A stretch of DNA of 64,000 nt from Streptomyces adustus (GTDB lineage: Bacteria > Actinomycetota > Actinomycetes > Streptomycetales > Streptomycetaceae). Both the position numbers and the translations under genes were made by a program. Under the pieces are notes generated by a model. The model had not been told where the DNA came from. It saw nothing but the letters and a program-made list of their open reading frames with translations, and did not search any database. Shown piece by piece: positions 35,197 through 44,150 of the stretch (position 1 is the first letter of the stretch; each line of letters starts with the position of its first letter). The DNA lies in NCBI RefSeq assembly GCF_009377175.1, contig NZ_VJZD01000003.1, positions 1-64,000 on the forward strand, given 5' to 3'.

Positions 35197-35559
35197 GTGA
35201 CGGGGAAAGCGGCTGGTTTCGAGGATCCGTCCGCCGAAGTCCTTGCCGAGGCGGCCGCCACGTTCGGGCTCCTCGCCTCCTCGGCCCGGCTGCACCTGAT
35301 GTGGGCTCTGTCGCAGGGAGAGAGCGACGTCACGCACCTCGCCGACCGAGTGGGCGGCGCCCTGCCCGCGGTCAGCCAGCACCTGGCCAAACTGAAGCTC
35401 GCCGGACTCGTGCGTTCCCGCCGCGAAGGCCGACGACAGGTCTACTACGTCGACGATCCGGACATCGTCACCGTGGTGCGCGTCATGGTCGGACAGCTGA
35501 CCGCACGTTCGCAGCACGCCTTCGCACCGGTGCGCGAACTGCGTGGAACCGTTGGCTGA
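35197..35559 (+). CDS. ArsR/SmtB-family repressor
   Basis: A 120-residue winged-helix protein: LASSARLHLMWALSQGESDVTHLADRVGGALPAVSQHLAKLKLAGLVRSRREGRRQVYYVDDPDIVTVVRVMVGQLTARSQHAF. There are no cysteines, so it is not a thiol-type arsenic or cadmium sensor; Asp/His ligands in the last helix could bind a harder metal. The GTG at 35197 follows GGGAG. It overlaps the ATPase gene by 17 bases. A CCTAC-N11-GTAGG repeat at 35139-35159 may be its operator. Confidence 0.83.
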   Translation: MTGKAAGFEDPSAEVLAEAAATFGLLASSARLHLMWALSQGESDVTHLADRVGGALPAVSQHLAKLKLAGLVRSRREGRRQVYYVDDPDIVTVVRVMVGQLTARSQHAFAPVRELRGTVG

Positions 35560-38233
35560 GACCACCGCGGCCCCGGGGCAGGACGCCGAGGCACTTGGCC
35601 CGTCGGCGGTATTCGTTCACCACGAGGCTGCCCCACCCGCACCCTCCGCGCCGACAGTGCTGGAGGTGCTGCGCGGACTGGACAGCGGCCCGCGCGGCCT
35701 GACCGAGACGCAGGCCGAGGAGCGGCTTGCCCGGCTGGGCGAGAACACCGCCCCGGCCCGATACCAAGCCTCCTGGCCGCAGCTGTTCGTACGCAGTCTG
35801 CGAGATCCGTTCACGGCGGTACTGGGGTGCCTGGGTCTGGTGTCGGCAGCCGTGTTCGCCTGGGGCACCGCCTGCGTGATTCTCCTGCTCGTCGTGGTGA
35901 GCTGTGTGCTGCGCGCCTCCGGGGAGAATCGAGCCGACCGGTCCACGGCCGCGCTGCGTGAGCTGGTCGCCACGACCGCCACCGTTGTGCGGCGAAACGA
36001 TGCGGAAGCTGCCTCGGTGACCCGCGAGGTACCCGTGGCCGAGCTGGTGCCCGGTGACGTGATCCGGCTGGGGCCGGGCGATCTGGTGCCGGCGGATGTA
36101 CGACTGCTGCGGGCCAGCGGCCTGACCGTGCACCAAGCCGCGCTGACCGGAGAATCCGCACCCGTCACCAAATCCGCGGATGAGCTGCCTCGCGTGCGAA
36201 GCGTCGGGGTGTTCGAGCAGCCGCAGCTCTGTTTCCAGGGCAGCAGTGTGGCCTCCGGCAGTGCCTCCGCAGTCGTCGTCGCGACGGGCGCCCGTACCCG
36301 CTTCGCCGCCACGCACGAGCGCGCTGCCGTTCGGCCGAGGGCCAGCGCCTTCGACCGTTCCGTCCAGGGCATCTCCTGGATCCTCATCCGGTTCATGCTG
36401 CTGACTCCGCCGCTGGTGCTGATGGCGAACGCGGCGCTGCGAGGCCGCGGGCTGGAGACGCTGCCATTCGCCGTGGCTGTGGCGGTCGGGCTGACCCCGG
36501 AAATGCTTCCGGTCCTCGTCACCTTGTGCCTGGCTCGCGGCGCCTCACTGCTGGCCCATGCCCACGGGGTGATCGTCAGGCGGCTTCCCGCCCTGCACGA
36601 CGTCGGTGCCGTCGACGTGCTGTGCCTGGACAAGACGGGCACCCTCACCCAGGACCGGCCGGTCGCCGACCGCGCCCTCGGCCCGGACGGCGAGGACGAC
36701 CCCGACGTTCTGCACTGGGCCGCCGTCAACGCGTGGTGGACCCTCCAACTCGCCGACCTGCCGGAACCCGACGCCCTCGACGAGGCGATCCTGGACGCGG
36801 CCGACGAGGAGGAGCTCACGGCGTACGACGGGGTCGCGGCCGTCCCCTTCGCGCCCGACCGTCGCCTCGCCACCGCAGTGGTCCGCACCCCGCGCCGACT
36901 CGGCGCACACACCCTGATCGTCAAGGGAGACGTCCAAGCGGTCCTCGAACGCTGTGCACTCGCGGACGACGAGCGGGAACGGCTGCATGGCCTCGCCGCC
37001 CGGCACGCCGACAACGGAGTGCGCGTCCTGGCGGTCGCCACCGCAGAGCGTTCCGCCCGCGGGCGCGACTACACTGCGGCCGATGCGCGCGGCCTCACCT
37101 TCCGCGGCCTGGTCACCCTTCGGGACGAGCTCGCGCCCACCGCTGCCGACGCGCTCGAGGTCCTCACGCACCGAGGTGTGACCATCAAGGTCCTCACCGG
37201 CGACCACCCGGGAACAGCCGTCCGCGCGTGCCTCGACCTGGGCATCGCCGTCAATGAGCACGCCGTGCTCACCGCCGACCGCGTCGACACCCTCACCGAC
37301 GCGGAACTCACCGAAGCCGCCGCTCGTACGACGGTCTTCGCGCGCTGCACGCCGGACCACAAGGCCCGGATCACCCGGGCCCTGCAAAGGGCCGGGCACA
37401 CGGTGGGTTTCCTCGGTGACGGCGTCAACGACCTGCCGGCCTTGCGCGCCGCCGATGTCGGGATCGCCCCGCGCGACGCCGCCGACGTGGCCCGTGAGGG
37501 CGCCGACCTGGTGCTCGCGGAGAAGGACCTCACCGCGATCGCCCATGCCGTCGCCGCGGGCCGGTACGCAGGCGGCAACATCGCCACCTACCTGCGCATC
37601 ACCCTGTCGTCCAACCTGGGCAACGTCCTCGCGATGCTCTCCGCGGGTCTTCTGCTGCCCTTCCTGCCCATGCTTCCGGCACAGGTCCTGCTGCAGAACC
37701 TGTGCTTCGACGCCGCCCAGCTCGCCTTCGCCCACGACCGCCCCCACCCCGCGGTGCTGCACCGGCCGACCGTGCTGAACCCACGCCGCCTCCTGCGCTT
37801 CATCACCGGGTTCGGCGTGCTCAATGCCGTCGCCGACCTCGCCACCTTCGGCGTCCTCGCGCTCGCCCTGCACGGGCCGGGGACGGGGGACGACGAGGCA
37901 ATGTTCCACTCCGGATGGTTCACCGAGAACCTGCTCACCCAGGCCCTGGTGATGGTTCTGCTGCGGGCCGGGCGCCGCAGCGCCGAACACCGCAGGCCGA
38001 GCCCGGTCGTCTGGGCCGCGATCGCCCTCGCCGCCATCGGACTGGCGCTGCCCCTCTCACCGCTCGGGCCGATGCTCGGTCTGACCGCCCTGCCGGCCGT
38101 GTACTACCTGCTGCTCACCGCTGTCCTTGCCCTTTACACCGCAGGCCTCCTGGCGGCCAGGGCGCGTTACGCGTCACGCGGCGGCAGCGGCCCCGCGTGG
38201 ATCACGGCGCGGTTCGGACGGAACACGCACTGA
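35543..38233 (+). CDS. P-type ATPase, MgtA/MgtB-like (P3B)
   Basis: An 896-residue integral membrane ATPase. Key motifs in order: LTGESAPV (actuator), the phosphorylated Asp in LCLDKTGTLTQD, LTGDHPGTA, FLGDGVNDLPALRAADVGIA. The VGLTPEMLPVLVTLCLARGA segment before the phosphorylation domain is typical of Mg2+-importing ATPases. N-terminal region includes RGLTETQAEERLARLGENTA. Overlap with arsR implies coupled expression. Mg2+ as the ion is inference from family likeness; no mgtC is adjacent. Confidence 0.88.
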   Translation: MEPLAETTAAPGQDAEALGPSAVFVHHEAAPPAPSAPTVLEVLRGLDSGPRGLTETQAEERLARLGENTAPARYQASWPQLFVRSLRDPFTAVLGCLGLVSAAVFAWGTACVILLLVVVSCVLRASGENRADRSTAALRELVATTATVVRRNDAEAASVTREVPVAELVPGDVIRLGPGDLVPADVRLLRASGLTVHQAALTGESAPVTKSADELPRVRSVGVFEQPQLCFQGSSVASGSASAVVVATGARTRFAATHERAAVRPRASAFDRSVQGISWILIRFMLLTPPLVLMANAALRGRGLETLPFAVAVAVGLTPEMLPVLVTLCLARGASLLAHAHGVIVRRLPALHDVGAVDVLCLDKTGTLTQDRPVADRALGPDGEDDPDVLHWAAVNAWWTLQLADLPEPDALDEAILDAADEEELTAYDGVAAVPFAPDRRLATAVVRTPRRLGAHTLIVKGDVQAVLERCALADDERERLHGLAARHADNGVRVLAVATAERSARGRDYTAADARGLTFRGLVTLRDELAPTAADALEVLTHRGVTIKVLTGDHPGTAVRACLDLGIAVNEHAVLTADRVDTLTDAELTEAAARTTVFARCTPDHKARITRALQRAGHTVGFLGDGVNDLPALRAADVGIAPRDAADVAREGADLVLAEKDLTAIAHAVAAGRYAGGNIATYLRITLSSNLGNVLAMLSAGLLLPFLPMLPAQVLLQNLCFDAAQLAFAHDRPHPAVLHRPTVLNPRRLLRFITGFGVLNAVADLATFGVLALALHGPGTGDDEAMFHSGWFTENLLTQALVMVLLRAGRRSAEHRRPSPVVWAAIALAAIGLALPLSPLGPMLGLTALPAVYYLLLTAVLALYTAGLLAARARYASRGGSGPAWITARFGRNTH

Positions 38234-38533
38234 CCTTGTCCTTCGACCGCTGGGCTCCGGTCCCTCGTGAAAACCCGGTCGCGTACGCTGCCTCCACACC
38301 CCGAACCCCTACCGGGCGATCCCTCCGTCGCATAGTGCATCCTTGACGCGTTCCCGCAGGTCGGCGTCGGTCGACGGCGCGAAGGTGATGACCGGGCCGG
38401 CTCAAGGGGGTATGCCCTGCGGCACCGTACCGGCTCGTAGGAAGACATCTTGGCTCGGGAGGCGGTTCCCGTGAGATGCCTCACCTGTGAATCGTGTGCG
38501 GATCAGTGCTGCCCTGCTCATAGATTTGCTAGA
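38234..38533. other. Gap between the P-type ATPase and LCP genes
   Basis: No intact gene. On the complement near 38308-38400, AGPVITFAPSTDADLRERVKDALCDG reads like the end of a real protein but has a stop just upstream, so it is probably a relic. The right end has the LCP promoter region. Confidence 0.35.
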
Positions 38534-38549
38534 TTGCGCAACTACGCAA
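38534..38549. promoter_or_regulatory. TTGCGCAA-type element upstream of the LCP gene
   Basis: TTGCGCAACTACGCAA, containing TTGCG-N6-CGCAA, a perfect inverted repeat, about 100 bases before the LCP start at 38648. The best-formed copy of the set. Confidence 0.65.
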
Positions 38550-38647
38550 CCGATGTGGGGTAGCAGCCCTGCCGGTACACCGCCGCTGACGCCCGGCCGC
38601 ACACCGACGGGCGGCCTGGCAGGCCCTACCGTTCATGGGAGTGGGAG

Positions 38648-40312
38648 ATGAGCGACCCGTGGGACGGCTCGGGCGGCCCGGCGACGCGCAGCCGCACCGC
38701 TCGGGTTCCCGGACAGCGTGCGGCCGGAGCGGACGGAGCGCGCCCTCCCCGTGGCACGCCGTCGAGGCGCCGGGCCCGTCCGGTACGGCGCGGCAGGCGG
38801 GCGCTGAAGATTGCCGGGATATGCCTGTCGCTCCTGGTGCTGGTCACGGCCGGGGCCGGCTGGTGGTTCTACCAGCACCTGAACGACAACATCAACAGCG
38901 TGTCACTCGACGGAAAGGGCGGCACGGAGGAGGCCGACGCGTTCGGCCGTACCCCGATCAACGTCCTGGTGATGGGCTCGGACGGGCGGACCAACAAGGC
39001 CGACTGCAAGCTCGGCGGCGGCTGCTCGAAGACCGGGGTGCAGACCGGCAGCAACGCGGACGTGCAGATGGTGGTGCACATCTCCGCCGACCGCTCCAAC
39101 GCCACGGTGATGAGCATTCCCCGCGACACCATGACCAAGGTCCCGGCCTGCAAGGACAGTGAGACCGGCCAGTCCACGTCCGGCTACTACGGCCAGATCA
39201 ACAGCGCGCTCCAGTACGGCCCCGCCTGCCAGGTGGCCACCGTCCACCAGCTCACGGGCATCCCCATCGACCACTTCGTCAAGCTCGACTTCTCCGGCGT
39301 GGTGAAGATGTCCGACGCGGTCGGCGGCGTCGATGCGTGCGTCAGCGACGATGTGTACGACACGTACTCGCACCTGAAGTTGTCCAAGGGCAGTCACACC
39401 CTCAAGGGGGTCGCGGCCCTTCAGTTCGTCCGTTCCCGGCACGGGTTCGGCGACGGCAGCGACCTCGGGCGCACCGTCTCCCAGCACATCTTCCTCAGCG
39501 CCATGATCCGCAAGTTCAAGAGTGCGGGCACGCTCACCGACCCCGCCGCCGTCTACGACCTCGCGGACGCCGCCACCAAGGCGCTGACCGTGGACGACGG
39601 CCTGGGTACCGTGAAGAAGCTGATCGGGCTCGCCACCGACGTGAACAAGGTTCCGGCGGAGCGGATGACGTTCACGACCATGCAGACGGCCCCCGACCCG
39701 ACCGACAGCAATCGTGTGGTGGTGGGAGAAGGCGCCCAGAGTCTGTTCGCGACCATCGCCCAGGATCAATCGCTGACCACCGACCCGGGCAAGAAGTCCA
39801 CGGCGGCCCCCGCGACGGCCAAGGCCACCGCCTCGGCCGTGCCGGCGTCCCAGATCGCTGTGACGGTGGAGAACGGCACGGACATCACCGGGCGCGCCTC
39901 CGCCATCGCGACCGCGCTGACCGGCAAGGGCTTCAGCTCCGGTACGACCACGGCGAATGCGCCGAGCCCCGCTGCCTCCACCACCCTCACCTACGGTGCC
40001 GGGCGGAAGGCCGAGGCCCAGACGCTCGCGAAGGCGCTGGGCCTGCCCGCCTCGCACCTCACGCAGGGCACGGGCAGTGGTCTGACCCTGGTGGTCGGCA
40101 GCGACTGGCCCAGCGGCACCAGCTACCCGGGCAGCTCGTCCTCGCCCGCCGACACGAAGACGGCGGTCTCCAACGCCCACGTCCAGACCGCCGACCAGGC
40201 CAAGACCTGCGCCAAGGTCAGCCCCTACAAGACGGTCAGTCTCAACGGCGTCGCCATGACACCGGCCCAGGCGTACGCGGCGGCGAGCACCAAGCCCGAT
40301 TCCGACGAGTGA
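38648..40312 (+). CDS. LytR-CpsA-Psr (LCP) cell-wall ligase with LytR_C domain
   Basis: A 554-residue membrane protein. A basic cytosolic N-terminus (about 55 residues) precedes one helix (ALKIAGICLSLLVLVTAGAGWWFY). The LCP domain shows VLVMGSDGR, SNADVQMVVHISADRSNATVMSIPRDTM with the conserved SIPRDT, and ALQFVRSRHGFGDGSDLGR. A C-terminal LytR_C domain (IAVTVENGTDITGRASAIATALTGKGF) follows a Ser/Ala linker. LCP enzymes attach glycopolymers to peptidoglycan using polyprenyl-linked donors. The ATG follows GGGAG. Confidence 0.92.
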   Translation: MSDPWDGSGGPATRSRTARVPGQRAAGADGARPPRGTPSRRRARPVRRGRRALKIAGICLSLLVLVTAGAGWWFYQHLNDNINSVSLDGKGGTEEADAFGRTPINVLVMGSDGRTNKADCKLGGGCSKTGVQTGSNADVQMVVHISADRSNATVMSIPRDTMTKVPACKDSETGQSTSGYYGQINSALQYGPACQVATVHQLTGIPIDHFVKLDFSGVVKMSDAVGGVDACVSDDVYDTYSHLKLSKGSHTLKGVAALQFVRSRHGFGDGSDLGRTVSQHIFLSAMIRKFKSAGTLTDPAAVYDLADAATKALTVDDGLGTVKKLIGLATDVNKVPAERMTFTTMQTAPDPTDSNRVVVGEGAQSLFATIAQDQSLTTDPGKKSTAAPATAKATASAVPASQIAVTVENGTDITGRASAIATALTGKGFSSGTTTANAPSPAASTTLTYGAGRKAEAQTLAKALGLPASHLTQGTGSGLTLVVGSDWPSGTSYPGSSSSPADTKTAVSNAHVQTADQAKTCAKVSPYKTVSLNGVAMTPAQAYAAASTKPDSDE

Positions 40313-40436
40313 AGCCGCCGAACGCCGCACCAGGCCGCCCCTGCTCGGCGCACCGTCCCCATCGACGCGTGACGGTGAGTCGCGACCCTGCCCAGAATGC
40401 GGGCGGGACCGCTGGCCGCCCCGTCAATGCATCGTG

Positions 40437-41096
40437 TCATCGGCGTGTGCCGCACCCGGGACAGAAGGCCGCGCCGTCCGGTACGACCGTGGAACAGGAT
40501 TCGCACTGGGTGGACCGGGCCAGTTGATAGCCGCACCCGGAGCAGTAGGCGGCTCCGCGAGTCTCGGTACGGCACTGCGGGCAGACCAGTTGCCGGGGCC
40601 TGCCGGGGTCGAAAGCCTGGCCTGCTTGTTGCCCGGCGGCGTACGCCTGCTGTGCGGCCATGTCGTTCAGGCCGCGCTGCTGGGCTGCCATGGCTTCGGC
40701 CGCGGTGTCCGGGGCGCAGTGCAGACACAGTCCCTGCGCCGCGTTCCAGCATCGGCCGCACACCTGGTTCGTGCAGCGGGCGCAGCGGTTGAAGTGCCCC
40801 TGGGCGTTGCTGATCGCCCGGTCGAAGGCCTGGTCGCGGGCTTGCCCCCAGCCGGCCCCTGCGAGCCCGTCGGCCGCGGATGTGACACCGCTGCCGCTAC
40901 TGCCCAGCAGGCCCCAGGCCAGGTCGGTCCCCTTCCTCAGCCAGCTGGCGGCCCGCTCGCCGGTGTACGCCTCGAACGGTGAGCGCCAGGTGTCCTGGCA
41001 GCGATAGCAGGAGAACTCGAACTGGAATCCGGCGCCGGTCCCGCTGCGCTGGCACAGGTCCCGGTAGTTGTTGCTGAAGTAGATCTCGCCGTTCAC
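40437..41096 (-). CDS. Double zinc-ribbon protein
   Basis: A 219-residue protein starting at the GTG at 41096 (GGGGGA upstream). Cys pairs: FSCYRCQDTW near the N-terminus, then RCARCTNQVCGRCW and CLHCAP, and two C-terminal ribbons LVCPQCRTETRGAAYCSGCGYQL and QCESCSTVVPDGAAFCPGCGTRR. It resembles zinc-ribbon proteins found near viability or envelope stress genes, with no signal peptide. The middle is Ala/Gln-rich. A TTGCGCAA element lies about 104 bases upstream. Function unknown. Confidence 0.82.
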   Translation of the reverse strand: MNGEIYFSNNYRDLCQRSGTGAGFQFEFSCYRCQDTWRSPFEAYTGERAASWLRKGTDLAWGLLGSSGSGVTSAADGLAGAGWGQARDQAFDRAISNAQGHFNRCARCTNQVCGRCWNAAQGLCLHCAPDTAAEAMAAQQRGLNDMAAQQAYAAGQQAGQAFDPGRPRQLVCPQCRTETRGAAYCSGCGYQLARSTQCESCSTVVPDGAAFCPGCGTRR

Positions 41097-41199
41097 GTGG
41101 TCCCCCCACCGTTCGGGCCGTCGGCACACTGTCCAACGACGCAGGCGGCAGACTACTGGTTCTCGCCACCGGCCAGGCATCCAGTCATGGATTTACGAG

Positions 41200-41215
41200 T
41201 TGCGCAACAGTGAAG
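41200..41215. promoter_or_regulatory. TTGCGCAA-type element upstream of the zinc-ribbon gene
   Basis: TTGCGCAACAGTGAAG; the second half is degenerate. Divergently placed between the zinc-ribbon gene (left) and tatA (right). Confidence 0.45.
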
Positions 41216-41433
41216 TTTCAGCAGTGCCGGGACCGCGGGACGTGAGGTCCCTCACGGCGTTGCTTGCGGCGCGCCGGCACGGCATCCGGCATCCAGGTGA
41301 TTGTCACCCACGCCAGTGCCCAGGCGCGCCCCTTGGCCGGCCGGGTCTCGCCCAGAGCCTCAACTTCTGTGCCGACAGTGTGCCGGACGGTTTATGGGCC
41401 ACGCGCCCCTGACCGCGCCTCATGGTTGTACAG

Positions 41434-41449
41434 TTGCGCAATGTAGCAA
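41434..41449. promoter_or_regulatory. TTGCGCAA-type element upstream of tatA
   Basis: TTGCGCAATGTAGCAA, TTGC-N8-GCAA, 65 bases before the preferred tatA start and touching an alternative ATG at 41449. Confidence 0.6.
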
Positions 41450-41514
41450 TGGAGGCAGATGGCGTGCGGCTCCTGATCGTACCGCTGCCTGGCGAGAAGA
41501 AAGGGGCGGGCGGG

Positions 41515-41796
41515 ATGCTCCGCAACGGACTGGAACCGTGGCACCTGCTGATCGTGGCCGTCGTCATCATCCTGCTGTTCGGCTCGAAGAAGCTGCCTGA
41601 CGTGGCCCGTGGGCTGGGCAAGTCCATGCGTATCCTCAAGAGTGAGGCCAAGGCCATGAAGGAGGAGGGAGCCACGCAGTCCTCCTCCGGGCAGGCCGGG
41701 GACGAGGCCGCCGAACCGGCGCCCCGGGTCATTCAGGCCGCGCCCGGCGAAACCGAGACGGCCCGGCCGACGGCGGAGAACCACGCCGCCCGCTGA
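41515..41796 (+). CDS. tatA: TatA-family twin-arginine translocase component
   Basis: A 93-residue protein: one N-terminal helix ([23 protein letters not shown]), the [25 protein letters not shown] amphipathic helix, then an acidic/polar tail. The FGxxKLP signature is present. TatA forms the pore of the Tat pathway. It is a stand-alone copy without tatC. The ATG at 41515 is preferred; in-frame starts at 41422 and 41449 exist but would place charged residues before the helix. Confidence 0.9.
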   Translation: MLRNGLEPWHLLIVAVVIILLFGSKKLPDVARGLGKSMRILKSEAKAMKEEGATQSSSGQAGDEAAEPAPRVIQAAPGETETARPTAENHAAR

Positions 41797-42101
41797 CGCC
41801 GTGCGCCGAGCACCTCAGGGGCTGGCGATGTCGTAGCCGTATCGCGGCGGTTCACCGGTCACACCGTGGTTCCGACGGTAGAGGTGCCCCTGGCGGAGCG
41901 GTTCGGCCCCTACCCCGAGCCGTCCCGTGCGGTCGTCGTCCGGCGGCCATGCAGGGGGACGTTCCTCCGTGGGCGCTGACGGCCTTCGGCCTGCGGTGAT
42001 GCAAGATCGCCAAGTGATGCGGGGCCCCCACCAAGTCAGGGGGTCCCGCATCGCTGTTCAGGGCCGTCCGTGGGCTGGGGCCGGGACGGCATAATGCGCC
42101 C
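41797..42101. terminator. 305-base gap with a strong hairpin at 42016-42052
   Basis: The hairpin has a 14-bp stem (GATGCGGGGCCCCC with GGGGGTCCCGCATC, one G-T pair) around 9 bases. It ends 50 bases before the SnoaL-like start and may insulate it from tatA. Between 41815 and 42000 the complement has a frame ending YRRNHGVTGEPPRYGYDIASP that might be coding, but I cannot support it. Confidence 0.6.
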
Positions 42102-42479
42102 ATGGATCATGTGACGGCGCGGGTGTTCGTCGATTCCTGGCTGACGGCGTGGAACGCGCACGATGTGGATGCTGTGCTGGCCCATTTCACGGACGGGGTG
42201 ACGTTCCGGTCGCCGGTGGCCGCGCAGTTGCTCGGCGGTGACGGAGTGATCCGCGGCAAGGTCGCGTTGCGCGCCTACTGGCAGGAGGGGCTGCGGCGGA
42301 TTCCCGACCTGCGGTTCGAGTTGGTGGGCAGCTACGTCGGCGTGGACTGCCTGGTCATCAACTACCGCAACCAGAAGGGCGGTCTGGTCAACGAGGTGCT
42401 GGTCTTCGACGGCCCGCTCGTCGTTGCGGGATACGGCACCTACCTCGGCGAGGACGCCAACCCGGCCGGAGCCCGCTGA
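42102..42479 (+). CDS. SnoaL/NTF2-like protein
   Basis: A 125-residue protein of the SnoaL-like fold: FVDSWLTAWNAHDVDAVLAHFTDGVTFRSPVAAQLLGGDGVIRGKVALRAYWQEGLRRIPDLRFEL. The cone-shaped pocket can hold small ligands or catalyse cyclisation; many members have no assigned reaction. The ATG at 42102 stands alone after a terminator-like hairpin. Cytosolic, no signal peptide. Confidence 0.83.
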   Translation: MDHVTARVFVDSWLTAWNAHDVDAVLAHFTDGVTFRSPVAAQLLGGDGVIRGKVALRAYWQEGLRRIPDLRFELVGSYVGVDCLVINYRNQKGGLVNEVLVFDGPLVVAGYGTYLGEDANPAGAR

Positions 42480-42579
42480 GCTTGTTGTGAACCACCGGAC
42501 TCGGACAGCACCACGGACATGATCGCCCGGATGGGCATGAGCGGGACAGGATGGTGGCCTTCGGCCAATGCCCCGACTG

Positions 42580-43575
42580 TCAGGACACTTTGCTCGTTGA
42601 TGCCGCGCTGGTCGGCGGCATTGCATTCGTCGTGCTGCGGGTTCGGGCACGTGCCCTGCCCGCGGACAGGGCACGCTTGGGTCCGTTGTCACGACGGCGT
42701 GGCGCGATGTTGAACACGGTCACGCCGGTGACGATGAGGGCGAGGGCGGCGCTCACGCCGGGGGTGATGGGCTCGCCGAAGAGGGGGATGGCGAGGAGAG
42801 CTGTCAGAACGGGGCTGATCGCGCCGGCTGTTGCGGCAAGGGTGCTGCCGAGGGCCCGCACCGCGTAGGCGTAGCACAGGGCGGAGAGCAGTCCTGTGCC
42901 GATGCCCTGGAGGCCGGTGAAGAGCACAACGTCGGAGATGTCGGCGGTGCCGGTCATGAGATGTGAGGGCATGGCGGCGGAGGCGGCGAGCAGGGCGGCT
43001 GTGATCGCGGCGGGCGTGCACACGGCGAGTACGACGCCGGTGAGACCGAGCCGCGTCTGGCGCAGGCCGATCGTGTAGATGGCCCAGGCGTACCCGGCGG
43101 TGAGGAGAATGCCGATGCCCGCGGTGGTCGCGGTGGACGTCGTCTGCATCGCAGTCGCTGCGATACCCGTGGTGATCGCGGCCAGGGCGATCAGGCGCCG
43201 GGAGGAGATCCGTTCCCTCCACCGGAGATACAGGATCACGGTGACGAACAGCGGGACCGTGCCGGGGATGAGGAGACCGATGAACGCGGCGGAGGTCAGG
43301 TGTCCGCCGAGTTCGGAGAGGAGGAAATGCGGCAGTCCGCCGATGCCGAGCATGAGCAGGACACCGACCCGTTCGCCACGCAGCGCGCGGACGGTACGCG
43401 GCAGCCACGGCGCCAGGATGACGGCGGGTGTCGCGAAGCGGAGAAATGCCACGTCGATCGGGGTGAGGCTGGACGAGCTGATCCCCCTGACCGTCAGGGC
43501 GAACGAGGACCACAGAACAACCGCGGCCGCGAGAGCGGCCACTCCCATCAGCCTTGCACGCATCTGATTGGCCAT
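42580..43575 (-). CDS. EamA/DMT-family exporter
   Basis: A 331-residue protein with 10 predicted helices in two EamA halves: LMGVAALAAAVVLWSSFALTVRGISSSSLTPIDVAFLRFATPAVIL at the start, and AISPVLTALLAIPLFGEPITPGVSAALALIVTGV near the end. DMT proteins export amino acids or metabolites. The ATG at 43575 follows AAGGAG. It diverges from an Lrp/AsnC regulator, the common pairing for amino-acid exporters, so the regulator probably controls it. A polar tail of about 35 residues lies at the C-terminus. Confidence 0.87.
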   Translation of the reverse strand: MANQMRARLMGVAALAAAVVLWSSFALTVRGISSSSLTPIDVAFLRFATPAVILAPWLPRTVRALRGERVGVLLMLGIGGLPHFLLSELGGHLTSAAFIGLLIPGTVPLFVTVILYLRWRERISSRRLIALAAITTGIAATAMQTTSTATTAGIGILLTAGYAWAIYTIGLRQTRLGLTGVVLAVCTPAAITAALLAASAAMPSHLMTGTADISDVVLFTGLQGIGTGLLSALCYAYAVRALGSTLAATAGAISPVLTALLAIPLFGEPITPGVSAALALIVTGVTVFNIAPRRRDNGPKRALSAGRARARTRSTTNAMPPTSAASTSKVS

Positions 43576-43669
43576 GACCAACTCCTTCCATCCCGGCTCG
43601 ACAGCGAGCAATTTTAGGAAGATGGATGCGGCAGGCGATTGCTAATCATGCCGCCCAGGTGGCCTTCTC

Positions 43670-43684
43670 TGGCAGAATCTGCCA
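43670..43684. promoter_or_regulatory. Perfect palindrome over the lrp ribosome-binding region
   Basis: TGGCAGA-A-TCTGCCA ends one base before the ATG at 43686, so binding there would block translation start or leader transcription; fits autoregulation by Lrp. A GCGGCA...TGCCGC repeat lies at about 43628-43654. Confidence 0.55.
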
Positions 43685-43685
43685 C

Positions 43686-44150
43686 ATGGTGACCTTGGAT
43701 GACATCGACCGGCACATCCTGCTCGAACTCCAGCGAGACGGCAGGCTCACCAATCAGGAGCTGGCGGATCGCGTCGGTCTCTCGCCGTCACCGTGTCTGC
43801 GGCGTGTGCGGCTCTTGCAGGAGTGCGGCGTGATCAGTGGTTACGCGGCGACCCTCTCCCAGGACGCGCTCGGGCTGTCGATCACCGCCTTCGTGCGGAT
43901 GACGCTCCTCGCCCATACCTCCCAGGTCGTCGACGCCGTCGAGGACAGGCTCCGCTCGATCCCCGAGGTGGTCGAGGCGTACCTGCTGGCCGGTGACGAC
44001 GACTACCTCGTCAAGATCGTCATCGACTCCTTCGCCGCGTACGAGGACCTCGTACGGCGAGAGCTGCGAACCCTCCCGTCACTGTCCTCGATCAAGACGA
44101 CATTCGCCTTCGCCGTCACCAAACCGCCGTCGCCACTGCCCATCCCTTGA
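43686..44150 (+). CDS. Lrp/AsnC-family regulator
   Basis: A 154-residue protein: HTH LDDIDRHILLELQRDGRLTNQELADRVGLSPSPCLRRVRLLQECGVISGY, then the RAM ligand domain (FVRMTLLAHTSQVVDAVEDRLRSIPEVVEAYLLAGDDDYLVKIVIDSFAAYEDL) with the GDDDYLV signature. These sense amino acids and control transport or catabolism. Its ATG at 43686 is preferred because it starts MVTLDDIDRHIL; an upstream frame exists to 43626. It diverges from the EamA exporter. Confidence 0.9.
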   Translation: MVTLDDIDRHILLELQRDGRLTNQELADRVGLSPSPCLRRVRLLQECGVISGYAATLSQDALGLSITAFVRMTLLAHTSQVVDAVEDRLRSIPEVVEAYLLAGDDDYLVKIVIDSFAAYEDLVRRELRTLPSLSSIKTTFAFAVTKPPSPLPIP

